64,000 bases of DNA from Hypericum androsaemum (taxonomy: Eukaryota > Streptophyta > Magnoliopsida > Malpighiales > Hypericaceae): the NCBI GenBank assembly GCA_963995505.1, contig OZ023184.1:15250228-15314227 (forward strand), written 5' to 3'. Positions 33,601 to 46,787 of the stretch are shown piece by piece (the first letter of the stretch is position 1; each line of letters begins with the position of its first letter). The notes under the pieces were generated by a model. That model made no database searches, was not told where the DNA came from, and saw only the letters and a program-made list of their open reading frames with translations. The position numbers and the translations under genes are program-made.

Positions 33601-36600
33601 TTAGTACCTCTTTCCAAGAATGACACCAATGACGACTGATATCAGGGCCACTCCTAGTATGATTTTTAAGGTCCCGACAGGAGAAACCGCGGCAGTCTGG
33701 ACATGGGTTTCGGAGGAAGATGGTGCTTGAGCAGATGCTGTTTCGGACTTCTTCTTGCTCTTCCTTTTACTTGGACTTGAAACAGCTGAGCCAATGTCTC
33801 TGGATTTGATGTCAATGGCATCCTTTGCTTGTTCTGTCGCTTTAGCTTCGTGCATCTGCAAGAAGTGAACCGAATTAAGAACTCTATAAGAAACGTATCT
33901 CTCCCCTCTCGTTTCATGACGGAACGTCACATGCCAATTCAAATGTATCAAAAGAAAAGGAATAAACAGCTACTTTGTGGTTATGAGAAAGGGAAACATA
34001 TGTTCTCACCGTTTCTAATTTGGCATTGGCCAGTTGCAATTTTTGCTCAAGCTCTTTCAGTTGATTCTCCATAAGTACAATTTCTTTGTTCTTCGAATCG
34101 AGATCTTCAAGAGATTTCGTTACAGCAGCTTCCTTTTCAATCTCCTTTTCCAAAGATGATTTCTTCTGTACAGTTGATGACCAAGTAAGGCAAAGAATTA
34201 TTAGTGGTTAATCACTAGTTATGTTGAAAAAAACAAGGTAATATCACGCGTATAGTATTGTGCTTGAACTCCGAAACTGTATTCAGAACAAGGATAAACC
34301 GATGAAGCCATTGGTGGTTAAAGCTAAAAATCACGCACTGTATAGTTAAATCTTAATTGGCTAAATCAACCAAGGTTATTCCACTCTCAGTTGTTCTAAT
34401 TATTTAAGGCATTGAGAGGTCGGGAACTTATGAACCTCAGGACAAACAGGAAGTTGTTAAATCAGAGATCACAATGTTCAAGAAAGATGGTCACAAGGTA
34501 CCTCCTCTTGAGCTCTCAGTAATTGTTCTTCGAGTTCCTTCAAACGGGTTTCTATTTCTGATTTCTGGACATCAGAAGCCCTTAGATGTTCAACCTCAGA
34601 CTTCAATGAATCTTCTTTACTTATCTGTTCTTTCAGTTGTTCTTCGAGCTGGAATATAGTAGAATGAAGTTCCTTCTTTGCATTTTGAGATGTCTCATTC
34701 AGTAAGTTATTCTCTTCCATTATAGAAGATATCTGCATTTGATAAACTTCAAGTTACGACCACATCCAACAACCGAAAAGACCAAATTATAGACTAAAGG
34801 GGGATTTAAAAACCAAACCTGAGACTGTAGTCTTTGCGCTTCATCATTAAGTTGCTGTGTCAGATCATCTACAGCCTTCTGTGAAGTGTGCAGCTGTTCA
34901 GCCGCTTCAAGCTTCTCCGAGACCGAGGCAGAGAGTTTAGCCTCCAAATCACTTAGTTTGGACTCATATGAGGCCAGTTCCTGTGTCAGCCTCATGTTTG
35001 CCTCGGCTAGGCCTCCACTCTCTTTTTCGAAATTCCGCGACTTTGTTTGAAGCTCCTCAATGATGCTTTCCAGGTTCTTTAATTTTTGAACAGTCTCCTC
35101 CAACTCAATTTGTCGAGCGTCGGCAACTGTAGATGCTTGATCCGCTTTCACTTCATAAGATTTTATCTGATCTCGTAATGCATTTAGCTTCTCATTCAGA
35201 TCATTATTCTCTGCAAGCACTTCACTAAGCCTCTGACTAGCTTCTTGTAGCTCGGTTTCTCTTTGCACCACCCTGGCCTCTGTCTCGGAATGCAGTTTGA
35301 TAGCTCTGGAGTGCTTCTCTGTTATTTCGGTGATTGTACTCATGTGAGATGCTAGTTGTAGACCGGTAACTTCTTTTTCAGAGACAGTAGCATTCAGCGA
35401 GTCTTGCAACTCATCGATCTTGAGTTTCAGCTGATTATTTGTCTCAACCAAGAGTTCAATCTCTGACTCAGAGTTTGAAGCCTTATTTTCTGCTGCAGAT
35501 ATCTGCTTCTGGAGCTCTTCATTTGACTCTTCTAGAGAAGCCACTTTCACAAAGCATGCTTCCAGTTCTTCCTTCACCGAAGCGTATCTTCCTGCAGCTT
35601 CAGCTACCTGTTCTTCGTACACCTTAACTTGGTCATCAAGTGTCTTAATTTTTCCAAACAAGGATTCCCTCTCTGAGTCTTTGTCGGATAAGTTTGCCAT
35701 AACTTCGTGGAGTTTAACCTCTGATTCCCTTTTCAAGGATTCATGTGAAGACTCCAGCTCTAACTTTCTTGCAGTTGCTTCCTCTATTAACTTTTCTTGT
35801 TGCTCCAATTGCTCCTCAGCAGACTTAAGCTTGGCAAGGACATCACTCTCTCTTAATCCAGATGTCTCAATGTCGTTTTCGATGCTTTTCATCTTCTCTT
35901 GCACCAGGTTCAACTCATTACGCAGAATTTTCACCAAATTCTCAGCTTCGGCCAGCTTGTCAGCAGAGTTAGCCGATTCATCTTCTAACCTCTTCTTTTC
36001 TTCAGTTGCAGAATTAAGCAAATCCTCCAACTCTTTCTCCTTCTCATTGGCCAGCTGCAGCGCCTTTTCTAAACTTGATCCCCTTTCTTGGAATGCTTCA
36101 AGTTCAGATGTGAGCTCGGATACCTTGTCAGAGTACTTTTGGGAATCAGCCTCTGAATCTGTGCATTTCTTCTCAAACGCAGCAATCTGCTCTTCGAGTT
36201 CCTGTATCCTATATTTCTCAGTTTCGAGTAGCAATTCCAACTCATTCACCTTCTTTCCAGCATCCTCTGATTTGGAATGAGATATCTGAAACAGATCCTC
36301 AAGTTCAAGGCTTCGCTGGTGGTGCATGTTTGCACGGTCCTCATGTCCGGCGCACTTCTCCAAAGAAACCTTCAATTGCTCCTCGAGCTCTGAGCTCCTC
36401 GAGGATGCCTGATTCAAGGATGATTCAAGCTGGGCTATCTTTTCCTCGAATCCATGCATCTGATCATCCAAATGCTTCTTCTCCTCCTCACTCTGCTTCA
36501 ACGCAGTGTCAAGTTCAGAGACTTTCTGTACGTATTCTCTGAGTTCGCGCTCAGCATCGCTGCTCTTTAACTCTACCAAGTTCAACTGCTGATCAAGCTC

Positions 36601-38261
36601 AACGTTTCTCTGCTCCGCTGTGATAAGACGTGTTTCAAGCTCTCTCATTTGTGCAGCTGCCTCATCAGCTGCTTCTTTTGATGATCTGAACAAATCCTCA
36701 AGCTCTAGGTTTTTCTGAGTAGCAGTTTCTGCAGCAGCGCCGGATTCAGTGTGGAGCTCCTCCAAAGACTTTATCTTCTGTTCAAGTTCTGCATTGTTTG
36801 ACAAAGCCAGAGAGAGAAGAGAATCTGCTTTGCTGAAATTCTTGTCCGACAGCTTTAGTTTATCCTGAAGGTCATCACACAATTGTTTCAACTCGGCTGT
36901 ATTACTTGTAAGCTTTGCAATAGTTACTTCAAGATCATCCTTTTCCGCCTTCACTTTAGCCAATTCTTCTTGTGTGATCAACACTTGTGTTTCATGTGTT
37001 TTTAACCCAGTTTCAAAAGATTCCCTTGCACTGGATTCCTCCTGCAACTTCAACTTGATTTCCTCCAACTCGGAAATCTTTCCTTCAAAATCTTCTTTAG
37101 TAGCAGCAAGCTGATTCTCGAGCACGGAGAATTCCTCCTTCACCTGAGACACTGTAGTTTTCTTCAGCTCCAACTCCTGAGCAAGTTCACTTACAAGACA
37201 ATCTTTTGAAGTTAGTCCTTGCTGCATGTCCTCAAGTTGCGAGCTTGAGAGCGCTAATTCTTCCTTCGCTGCAGCAAGTTCAGCTACAGCAGTCTGGAGT
37301 GCTTGTTCAACTTTCTGGTTTTCTTCAATCTTCTCATAGACACCCTTGAGCTCATCTTGAAGGGTAGCTACTCGACCTTCCATCTCCTCTGTACTCAGCT
37401 TTGCTGCTTCAAGCAACCTTTCAAACTCCGATGCTCTTTCCGTCTCAGATTCAGCAAGGGAACCACTTTGTTTGTGCAGCTCCTCAAACTTCTTCGCCTC
37501 AATGGCAGACACTTCTAGCTCCTGCTCCAACTCTTGCATCCTCTTTCTTGAGCTCTCAAGGTCAAGGCTGAGACCATCAAATGCCTCCTTCACCTCGCTT
37601 AGCTCCTTGTGCTTAGCTCCGTGCTCTTGCAGAGCCTCTTGCACAGCATTGAGCTGTGAAGCATGTCGCTCGTCGGCTTCAGCTATCTGCTCTTGTAACT
37701 TACTGTGGCTGAGCTTAAGCTCCTCGTACTTCTTCTCGCCTTCCTCAAGCTTCCCCGTCAAAAGGACAACCTCGTCCTTCATCCCCGAACTCTCTGATTC
37801 AGTCAGTTTCAGAGCTCCACTTACTCTTTCCAACTCAGCCTCCAGTTCCTTTATCTTCTCTTGAGCTTCTAGCACTTCTCTAGCAGAACCGCTTAAGCTT
37901 CTCTCGACGGTCGAGGGATCATCATCCTCTGCAGATTTTGTGATGCTAACAGCACTTTCCTTAACATCAATGGATTCTCTCTCCACCTTTATGAACTCTC
38001 CATCAGTTTCATCGTCTTCTTTCTTCCCTTCTTTCGCTATGCGGTGTATGTCTTCGTGTTCGACCTGCATGAATGCCATCAGAGACATCAACAGGGATTA
38101 GCTTCGCGATGCATATGAACGATCCCGACAGTTTAACATTCAATGCAACCTCATACTGTCATTTGTTTAGCTCAAGTACTTACATTGATATCATCAGCTA
38201 CTTCTTCGGTACCAACCTTCTTCAATGGGACCTCTGGATCAATCATAGTCTCCCCTTCCAT
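33601..38261 (-). CDS. Long coiled-coil protein with C-terminal tail anchor (PICC-like)
   Basis: Five coding exons, 38261-38184, 38064-34819, 34732-34502, 34165-34010 and 33855-33601, join in phase to 1321 residues. The start MEGETMIDPEVPLKKVGTEE is acidic. Nearly all of residues 60-1230 is heptad-rich coiled coil full of Glu, Lys, Leu and Ser. A Ser/Lys-rich linker (SPSKRKSKKKSE) precedes a single hydrophobic helix, LKIILGVALISVVIGVIL, and the end GKRY. That is the plan of a tail-anchored ER or endomembrane scaffold, as in Arabidopsis PICC (At2g32240), which has similar size and C terminus. The acceptor TTTTCAG about 40 nt before the ATG points to an upstream 5' UTR exon. No breaks were seen. 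Confidence 0.92.
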
Positions 38262-41200
38262 GTCTAGCCAAGTTGCAACCCGGTTAAATTCGCCTTCTGA
38301 AAATTCTCCTACTAGTTAGCTTATAGATATGTCTCAGACAAGGAAAAGCTAAAAACAATCCGAGTCTGTAAATTCGCAAAATCGATCTTAGTATAAGAAA
38401 GTCATACGCCCAAACTATAGACTATATTTTGTATTTCTAGCTCAAGAAGTTATTTTCCTTTGGACAATGATCCACATCTCTCGCTGAGGCCAATTAAATG
38501 CTGTTACCAAATGTATGCAGTTATTAGTAGTTCGAGCTTTTCAATAGTTGCCAGAAAATTTATCACATCAAAACTAATTTCAATACAAAATATTTGTAAC
38601 AAAAATTACAATGGAAGATCTTTTAGACCCAAATGTTGAGCTGAAGTTTTGACAACGATATATTATCCTTGCTTATTTTTTCGTGAAGGAAATTAGCGTG
38701 AGCTCATAATTCAAAATAACACCATTCCATTCATTTAAAAGCATCATAACAATATTTTTTTTCTTGTAGATTTATTGATTATTTTAGTGGATAATAAATG
38801 ATATTCCAGCGTGTAGAAATGATTGCAATATAGGGCAAAATGTGAGGGCAATCCTTTTCGTGTTACCTATCTATCTTTTTTTAGACCAGAAAAATTCTAG
38901 GGTTTCTGTTGGGGGTGTATCAGCTAGATATCTGACCAGAAAAATTCATAGTAACTTTTTTTTTGGGAAAAGTCTACTTTAGTACCCTGTGATATCGCTC
39001 AAAATTACTTTAGTACAATGTGGTAAAAAACTGATCAATCGAGTCATACTTATTCCAATTAACATCAAAAAGGTCCTCGGGTAGCTGCCCGGACCTGCCC
39101 GAACCTACCCGAACCCTGCCCGAACTACGTGGCCAGCCATGTCACCAAATTTTGATGACGTGGCGCCACGTGGAGAGGAGGAGGAGGACGCGGGGAGGAG
39201 GAGGAGGACGCGGAGAGGAGGAGGAGGAGGAGGAGGAGGAGGACGCAGAGGAGGACGCGGAGAGGAGGAGGACGCAGAGGAGGACGCGGAGGAGGAGGAG
39301 GAGGAGGACGCGGAGAGGTGGAGGAGGAGAAGGACGCGGAGAGGTGGAGGAGGAGGAGGAGGAGGAGGACGCGGAGGAGGAGGCGGAGGAGGAGGAGGAG
39401 GAGGGGAGGAGGAGGAGGAGGGAAGGAGATGGATGTCCACGTGGCACCACGTCATCAAAATTTGGTGACGTGGCTGGCCACGTAGTTCGGGCAGGGTTCG
39501 GGTAGGTTCGGACAGGTCCGGGCAGCTGCCCGAGGACCTTTTTGATGTTAATTGGAATAAGTATAACTCGATTGATCGGTTTTTTACCACAGTGTACTAA
39601 AGTGATTTTGGGCGATACTACAGGATACTAAAATAGACTTTTCCTTTTTTTTTAAATCTTTGTTATCACATTCGGATATAGGCGATTTTATTTATGAGAC
39701 AACTCTTTCAATGATTGATAAGTGCGGGTAATAAAAGCAAAGGCATTGCAAATTATAACGGGAAAAGACACTAATTGATAAGTGCGGGTAATGAAAACAA
39801 AAAAAAGTACCCACTAAGTAACCTAACAAGGGACTCACTTGTCAATTTTTATTGCCTGCATTTCTTTAATGCATTTGCTAATTATGTTCTTCTTGGCTAA
39901 AGCTAAACGCGTGCCAGCTCACTCTGACGTTGAGCTACCAACTTCCATGAATTTAAGAAATACCCGAAAATTTATTGCTTAGATATACTAAATCATATTA
40001 TTAATAAAAACGTATTAATTTTTGTGATCACTACGTTCAATTTTCCCTCCGTGTTCATATAATGAATTTTGTGGTTTTGAATAATTTGATAAGAGAAAGT
40101 ACATCAAGAGATCCACCCAAAAAAAAAAGTACATCAAGAACAAACTGCAACAGAGATCCGGACAACAATTTACAAGATTAAAAATTGCATATTGGTTGGT
40201 ATTCCCGACACACGTACAAATTCCAGCGAGGCAAGTACGACCAAACAAGAATCTAATACATTCAGTGAACTGATGAGACCTATTTGCATAATATTAAATA
40301 AGTTTTCAATTCAGTTCAGTTCACCTACAAAATTCTAAAAGCGTGATACTATTTTTCTAGGGTAATAAAAAAATTAATTACTGCATATAAAATGCCTTAC
40401 TATCGATCTACAAAATAAATTATAAATTAATCCGAGATTATTTTCACTCATCAACTGCAAGAGTGACAGTTTATTCAATAAAACCAATAATCCAAGAGTG
40501 ACATTTCATTGGTTAAGCAGAAAATTTTTAAATACAATACGGCGATTTTTTTAAATAGAAATTCTGGTTGCAATTTATTGCTTCTTTTCTGTTACACTAC
40601 GAATAAAAAACAAAAACATCGATAGATCAAGTCTTTGAAACCTACTTTAAGCAATAAATCAGTAAGTACGTAATGAAATACTGAAATGGAAAAAAATAAG
40701 TTGAATTCCTTATATAAAAAGATATGTTATTGAAATAAAATTATAATCAATGGTCGATAAATTTTTAACACTTATAAAACCTAAACTTGACTAAAAAAAT
40801 CTAAAATCTACAAATTAGACGTAATTACAGGATTTGTCGATTCAAGTCCACCGATCAATCACAGATTATCTAATATATCACCCAAATCTTTGACAAAATC
40901 GATGTTTACTTAATAATATTAAACCGAAAACGTTGCCGTTTATAGTAATATAATAAATCACCTACTCTCTTTTTTCATTAGTAAAGTGTTTATATTTTAA
41001 ACAATTAATCCACCAAAAATATAATAAATATATCAGCTAACATCTTTCGACTCGCTACACAGTAATAGACGTTAACGAACACCAAATTGTCACCAAACCT
41101 CAAGATCGTCAAAAAGACCTGAATATGCATCAAGCGAAGGACAAACCAAAACGAACAATCACGCAAAAGTCAATCAAAGAGATTCGTAAGACCAAAAATG

Positions 41201-41600
41201 GTTCGTACCGCGAGCATTTTCGTTGATAACCTACTACTCTTTTTGAGAGCTTAAATCACCAACTCAATTAATTTGAATTAGATCGAGAAGCTTCGTCTTC
41301 GCCTCTCTGTGACCGGATCATCACATTGGAGCTGATCTAAAGGTAACTATACTATTCGCCGGCGACGGCGATAATAATGAGCATTAATTAACAAAAAAAT
41401 GTAAAAGAAGCGGAAGAAATCTTGCTCGATCGTATACTCACAGGAGGAGAGGGAGAGGCCGGAGTTTCCAGAACAATCAACGATTTAGCAGGTAATCGAA
41501 GAAGAGAGAGGAAAGTAAGGAAAAGAAGCAACTTAAGAGCTATAAATAAATGAGAGATTAAGAAGAGATTGCTTGCCTGAGATTGATTTCCTTGTCTCTC
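38262..41600 (-). promoter_or_regulatory. Inferred 5' UTR intron and leader exon of the coiled-coil gene
   Basis: On the minus strand an acceptor (AATTTTCAG) lies near 38302, and a strong donor (CTCCT|GTGAGTATAC) lies near 41443 after a pyrimidine-rich leader-like stretch (about 41580-41444). If these join, a 3.1-kb 5' UTR intron separates leader and start codon. That intron contains the fold-back element at 38966-39644. No other gene was found here. Confidence 0.45.
38966..39644. mobile_element. Fold-back element with arms of about 205 bp around a purine repeat
   Basis: The arms 38966-39172 and 39437-39644 are inverted and nearly alike: GGAAAAGTCTACTTTAGTA, TTATTCCAATTAACATCAAA, AAGGTCCTCGGG, CTACCCGAACCCTGCCCGAA, CTACGTGGCCAGCCA, ACGTGGCGCCACGTGG. 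Each arm ends inwardly in a G-box (CACGTG). The 260-bp centre is a GAGGAGGACGCGGAG-type repeat. Flanking nonamers TTTTTTTTG and TTTTTTTTT differ by one base, consistent with a Mutator-like 9-bp duplication, though such runs are uninformative. It has no coding capacity. Confidence 0.85.
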
Positions 41601-42807
41601 GCGAAATGTGTTTCGTGTATAGCCCACAAACACAGGGGAAAGGGAAATCTAGAGAGAGATTGGGGGAGGAGGAAAGGGGAAGGAATCTTTTGGTATATAA
41701 ACAAACTAAAAGGAAAGAAGAAAAAAAAAATTTTAAAAAGAAAAAGAGAAGGGACAGCGAGGAGGGATGGAGTCCACTCTGGTGGGTGGGGTCAAGAAGG
41801 TGGGTCCCACTTGCCGCACGTGTGGGCCCAATCCTCCTGCAAAGGCCAAAATGCTTTGGAGAGGAGGGCTAGACGGCTCCTCGTCTCTCTTCCGTATAAA
41901 ATGCGTCTGCCTCTTTTCAATTTTAATCATTTGGTGAGTGTCGATGTTAGAATTCGTAATATTTTTAAATAAATCTAAATATTTTATTATTCGTCACGTT
42001 TGGTTTGATATTTTATGGCTTTAGAAGCCAAACAAGTTGCTAAGGTTGACATGACCAGTTTTATGGCTTTAGTGGCTGACCACCGGCCATTTTGCATTAG
42101 TAGCCGAACAGTTGGACAATTGTAATTGAAATTAATTAATTACGGTGGACTATGTACCGAAATAATAATAATGCAAGAGAAAAAAAAATGGCCCATGAAA
42201 ATAGACGGAACAAAAAATTAAAAAGTGGACTTGGACAAAATGAACATATATAATCTAAGATAAAAATTTGTGTCTAATTCTATCTAATTCATCTAAACAA
42301 ACTTAGGCTTAATGTCGGGCTCTAATAATGACATTATAATTATTTCGAGGCTCGTGGGGAGAAGTCATTGAATCGACAAATGGAGGGAATATTTGGCTTT
42401 TTGGTTTCAAGCTGGTGGCGGCCACAGGCGACCGACCAAACCGCCCCTTCTCAGCGTGGGACGATTAAGACTCCGTCTTTTCTTAACCTGACGTGGCCCT
42501 TTCCCACTTTTTTTTATTTGCCTTTCACTCCATCCCATTTTAATAATATTTTTCTTTTTCGAATTGAGAAACAGACGGGAGAAAAATACAATCAACACTA
42601 TATATACTGAATTGGATCTTTCTATTTTTCGAAATAGGATAATTAATATATTTTAATTGGGTTTTTTAGTAATGAGTGACATGTCGTTGTATAGGTAACG
42701 TAACGTTCATGTTGATGTATTTATGCCAAATAGACATTGATCAATCATATTAAGAAAATTATTTCTTAGTCTTATTTGAGCTTTAAATATATTATTTGTT
42801 ATATATA
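41601..42807. other. Intergenic; probable promoter of the coiled-coil gene at its left
   Basis: About 41600-41930 may be the promoter of the minus-strand gene (GTGGGCCC and CACGTG-type boxes near 41760-41830). Further right no gene was recognised. Confidence 0.4.
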
Positions 42808-44587
42808 TGTTGGTGGAAAAGGGGTACAAGAACGTCAAGTAACCCGAGACGGTCCGGAGTGATCGTCCCAAGGTCGACCTAACAGAATGGGTGAAAAAGG
42901 AGCTAAAGAACCTTAGACGTTCGATCTAAGGGAGAGGGAAAAAAAAGAACTACGGGCTAAGCTAAGAAAAAAGATAAGTAACGATAGTGTTGTTTGGTGT
43001 GTTCGTGATGTCTTGGTCTCGTGCCCGAGCCTTTCTTATATAGAGACGTCGCCGACTTAGCCCCGTCTTGTGATGAGAAACACAAACCGCCTTAGTCACC
43101 TTGAGGCCGCCGACCTAGTCTCATCTCATGATGAGAAATCCGAACCGCCTTAATCATATTGATGATGCCGACTTAGCTCCGGCTCATGATGAGAAATACA
43201 AACCGCCTTAGTCACATTGAGGGCGCCGATCTAATATCGTCTCATGATGAGATTCCCGAACTGCCTTAGTCAAATTGATGACGCCAACTTAGCTTCGGCT
43301 CATGATGAGAAACACAAACTGCTTTAGTCACATTAAGGACGCCGACCTAACCTTATCTCATGATGAGAAATCCGAACCGCCTTAGTCAAATCGATGACGC
43401 CAACTTGGCTCTGGCTCATGATAAAAAATACAAACTACCTTAGCCACATTAAGGACACCGACCTAACCTCATCTCATAATGAGAAACCCGAACCGCCTTA
43501 ATCAAATCGATGATGCCAACTTGGCTCCGGCTCATGATGAGAAACACAAACCGCCTTAGTCACATTAAGGACTCTCATCCAAGGCATTCTCGTCCAAGGC
43601 ATTCTCATCCGAGTGTTTCTCGTTCAAGGCATTCTTGGCTGAGTGTTCTTGTCCGAGCATTCTCGTTCAAGGCATTCTTGTCCGAGCATTCTCGTTCGAG
43701 GCATTCTCATTCGAGTATCTCTCGTCCAAGGCGTTCTCATCCGATGTTCTCTACCTAACGTTCTCGACCCGGCGCTCTCGACCTGGCATTCTCCTACCTG
43801 ATGTTCTCAACCCGGTGTGAACAAATCTGAAGTACGACCCGTTCCAACCCGATATTATGTTCGCCCAACCCAGACGCAGGCGTTCTTGTCCCAACGCGGG
43901 CGTTCTCCAACTCCGGGGCGTTCTTCAAGCCCAACGTTATCCAAGAACAGACGTTCTCGCCTTCTCGCCTTAGGCTCCTCGCTCATCTTCTCGCCTTAGG
44001 CTTCCGGCCTTAAGTTTCTCGCCCGGCTTCCCGCTTTAGGCTTTTCGCTTGGCCTCTCGCCGTAGGCCTCTCACTTGGCCTCTCGCCACTCGGCCTCTCG
44101 CCACTCGGCCTCTCGCTCGGTCCTTTGCCACTCGGCCTCTCGCTCGACCTCTTGCCATAGGCCTCTCACTCGGCCTCTCGCTCGGCCTTTTGCCACTCGA
44201 CCTCTTGCCGTAGGCCTCTCACTCGGCTCCTCGCTCGTGCCTCCTACCGGCCTCTTGCCTATTTGAGTCGAATGAATTTCTCAATAGGACTCGGCCATGT
44301 GGGCGAGAAGAGCCCTCGCTCGGTCTCGCCTTCGTGGGCGAGAGGAGCCTCTCGCCCGGATCACCAACGTGAGCGAGAAGAGTCCTCGCTCGATCTCGCC
44401 TTCGTGGACGAGAGGAGCCTCTCGCCCGGATCACCAACGTGAGCAAGAAGAGCCCTCACTCGGTCTCGTCTATGTGGGCGAGAGGGACCTCTTGCCCGGA
44501 CTCCTCGTTTCGACGAGCCTGAGCCGATTCCCGCACATCCGGAGATAGACCGTCATCACTCCGAGATATTAATTTTGTGCTCCAACA
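42808..44587 (-). mobile_element. Long solo LTR with internal minisatellites
   Basis: Ends are TGTTGG...CCAACA. Read on the minus strand it begins TGTTGGAGCACAAAATTAAT and has a TATA-like CTATATAAG near 43035, so U3 is on the right. Inside are tandem arrays: a dimeric unit of about 120 bp with CATGATGAGAAA(C/T) and CCGCCTTAGTCA (43040-43570), a CCGAGCATTCTCG-type unit (43570-43760), a CGGCCTCTCGC unit (44040-44230), and a unit of roughly 100 bp (44290-44510). No primer site or coding domain of its own follows, and no target duplication is evident. Confidence 0.6.
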
Positions 44588-44639
44588 CCAACAAAAAAAA
44601 TTTGGAACTCTTTCTAGTAATATCTGCATATTTATTTCC

Positions 44640-46787
44640 CTAAGTGGAACTTTTCTAGGTTTGATCGTGAGAAGGTAAATCTGGCTGAAGACACGCCCTG
44701 ATATTGCATATTTAGTTAGCAAGCTTAGTAGATTCACGAGTAATCCAGGACCAGACCACTGGCTAGCTCTGGAAAGGTTTCTAAAGTATCTGAAACATAC
44801 CATGAACCATGGCATATTTTATACTAGGTATCCAGTTGTATTGGAAGGATACAGTGATGCGGATTGGATATCGGACACTAAAGACTCCAAATCCACTAGT
44901 GGTTATGTGTTCACCATAGGTGGAGGAGCTGTGTCCTGAAAATCCTCTAAACAAACGTGCATAGCTCGATCCACTATGGAGTCGGAGTTTATAGTACTAG
45001 ACAAAGCTGGAGAAGAAGCTGAATGGCTCAAAAATTTCCTAGAGGATATTCTGTGTTGGAACAAGCCTGTGCCCCCTGTATTGATACATTGTGATAGCAT
45101 GTCTGCAATCGGGAGAGCATAAAGTACTATGTACAACTGTAAGTCTCGACATATCCGTAGGAAACATAACACCGTTAGACAATTGATTATGTGAAGTCCA
45201 AGGACAACATAGCTGATCTTTTGACGAAAGGAATCAACAGAGATCAAATGTACAACGCAGTAAGGAGAATGGGGTTAAAATCCATACATTAAAGAACGTT
45301 CATAGCGGTAACTCAACCATGAAGAGTGGAGATCCCACAAACTTGGTTCAATGAGACAACTAAGTTATGGATGGTTCAGATGAATACTTAAAATCTGTCC
45401 CATTCTCAGAAGCTACCCAAGTACGAACCTGCAGAGGTATGGTAAGGTTAAGCGTCTACGCTTTTAATGATTCCTATACCAGGAAAAGGTGGAGTATGGC
45501 AAGATACTCTTGATGGGAGATCACCTATATAAGTATGAAGTGAGGCCGCTTCAAATGGAAAAATACTTATGAATCCAAGATATGGTCCATGGCCGAAACA
45601 GACACAACGTGAGAACCAAAGGATATTAGAGATATCATTGTGTAAATGTTATTGTCTTGGTTTACATAAAAAAGCTGACCAGTTCAAGACATCACGTTCA
45701 CTGAGCAACAAGTAAATCCGATAATATCTTACTAGAGAAAGTTCAAAGCCGCTAGCTGCCTATCTTGATGCAATGATATTTCGTCAGAACTTTCTTAAAA
45801 GTTTCATCATGCATTAATCATCATTCATGTGGGGGATTGTTAGAATAAATACTTATTTAATACATTTGGCCCAAGCTGGAAGGCTCGAGCTGAAAAGCCC
45901 AAGCTGGAAAGCCCAAGCTGAGGATGGGATTATCACATCAGAAATCGCAAGGAAATTTTTTTTGTTTATAAGGAGAAGCTCCAAGCTGCTGTAACATTAA
46001 ATGTTCTACCTGAAGAGCTGACCAAGGCTGCCTGCGAGGATGGTACGAAGCACCATCCGAGCACGAGCACGCGCACGTGCGTGTGCGCATGGCGCATTGG
46101 ATGCAGGTCGCAATGGGTACTTTGTGGCACACTTGGTACTTCGCGCACGTGCGCATCGTCGCGAGGAGCTGGAGGAGCTTTAAGTATTTTGCCCGAGTTC
46201 GGAGAGAGCTGCGAAGCTACTGAAGTGACGAGGGATTGCGAGCGCCTTCCAGGATGGTCACCGAAGAGGCACGAAGGGCAGGAACATCCAGAAGGCTGAA
46301 GGGTTGCGAGATCTCTCGCGAAGGAGTGCGAGCGTTGGCCTATCCCTCCGAACAGTCACAACCCGATCTGGGCGCACCTGGAAGGATCCAGAATCCCATC
46401 GAAGAGCCACGAGCGCAGCCAGCCAACCTGCTGGCCGAACGGACGCGCTCCTTCGGAGTGCCTGCCTACCTCCCATCCAGCGCCTATAAATAGGCCCTTC
46501 TCCCTCATTTGCATACCACCCCGAATACTCATTGCATAAGCATTCATTAGCAATAGTCGTTCTTCTCTCTCCCTCTCTAAGAAAGTTCCAAGTATCCAAG
46601 GTTCACCTGAAGATTCGAGGGTCGTTGTGCTACGAACTCGAAGCAGCCTAGTCGTTGTATCTTGGGGACGATTGCCGCAGCCCGTAAGCACTGAATACGG
46701 GGCAATCTTGTCTTACGGAGAAAGAGTCCAACTCTTGCCTCGACTATTAAAGATCCTAATCAAGTACACTACCTCCGACAAACAACA
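44640..46787 (+). mobile_element. Ty1/copia retrotransposon, 5'-truncated (RNase H to 3' LTR)
   Basis: The left part (44690-45290) is the copia RNase H/C-terminal pol region on the plus strand: [47 protein letters not shown] and KDNIADLLTKGI, with several stop codons. A polypurine tract GTGGGGGAT (45829-45837) precedes the 3' LTR, which begins TGTTAGAATAAATAC at 45838, has a TATA box CTATAAATAGG near 46486 and probably ends ...AACAACA at 46787. Gag, integrase and most of RT are missing. The truncation lies next to the other LTR. Confidence 0.82.

Noticed and set aside
35681..37864. Ser/Leu-rich plus-strand open frames
   Set aside because: Antisense shadows of the coiled-coil gene, whose minus-strand frame is continuous for over 1000 codons.
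39105..39590. Open frames rich in Pro, Ser, Glu or Gly on both strands
   Set aside because: They are translations of the GAGGAGGACGCGG repeat and the fold-back arms; no domain and no start context.
43510..44815. Arg/Ser-rich open frames with repeated motifs
   Set aside because: They follow the tandem arrays of the LTR and change frame with the unit length.
46081..46691. Several overlapping open frames on both strands
   Set aside because: They lie in the GC-rich U3 of a copia LTR and show no family resemblance.
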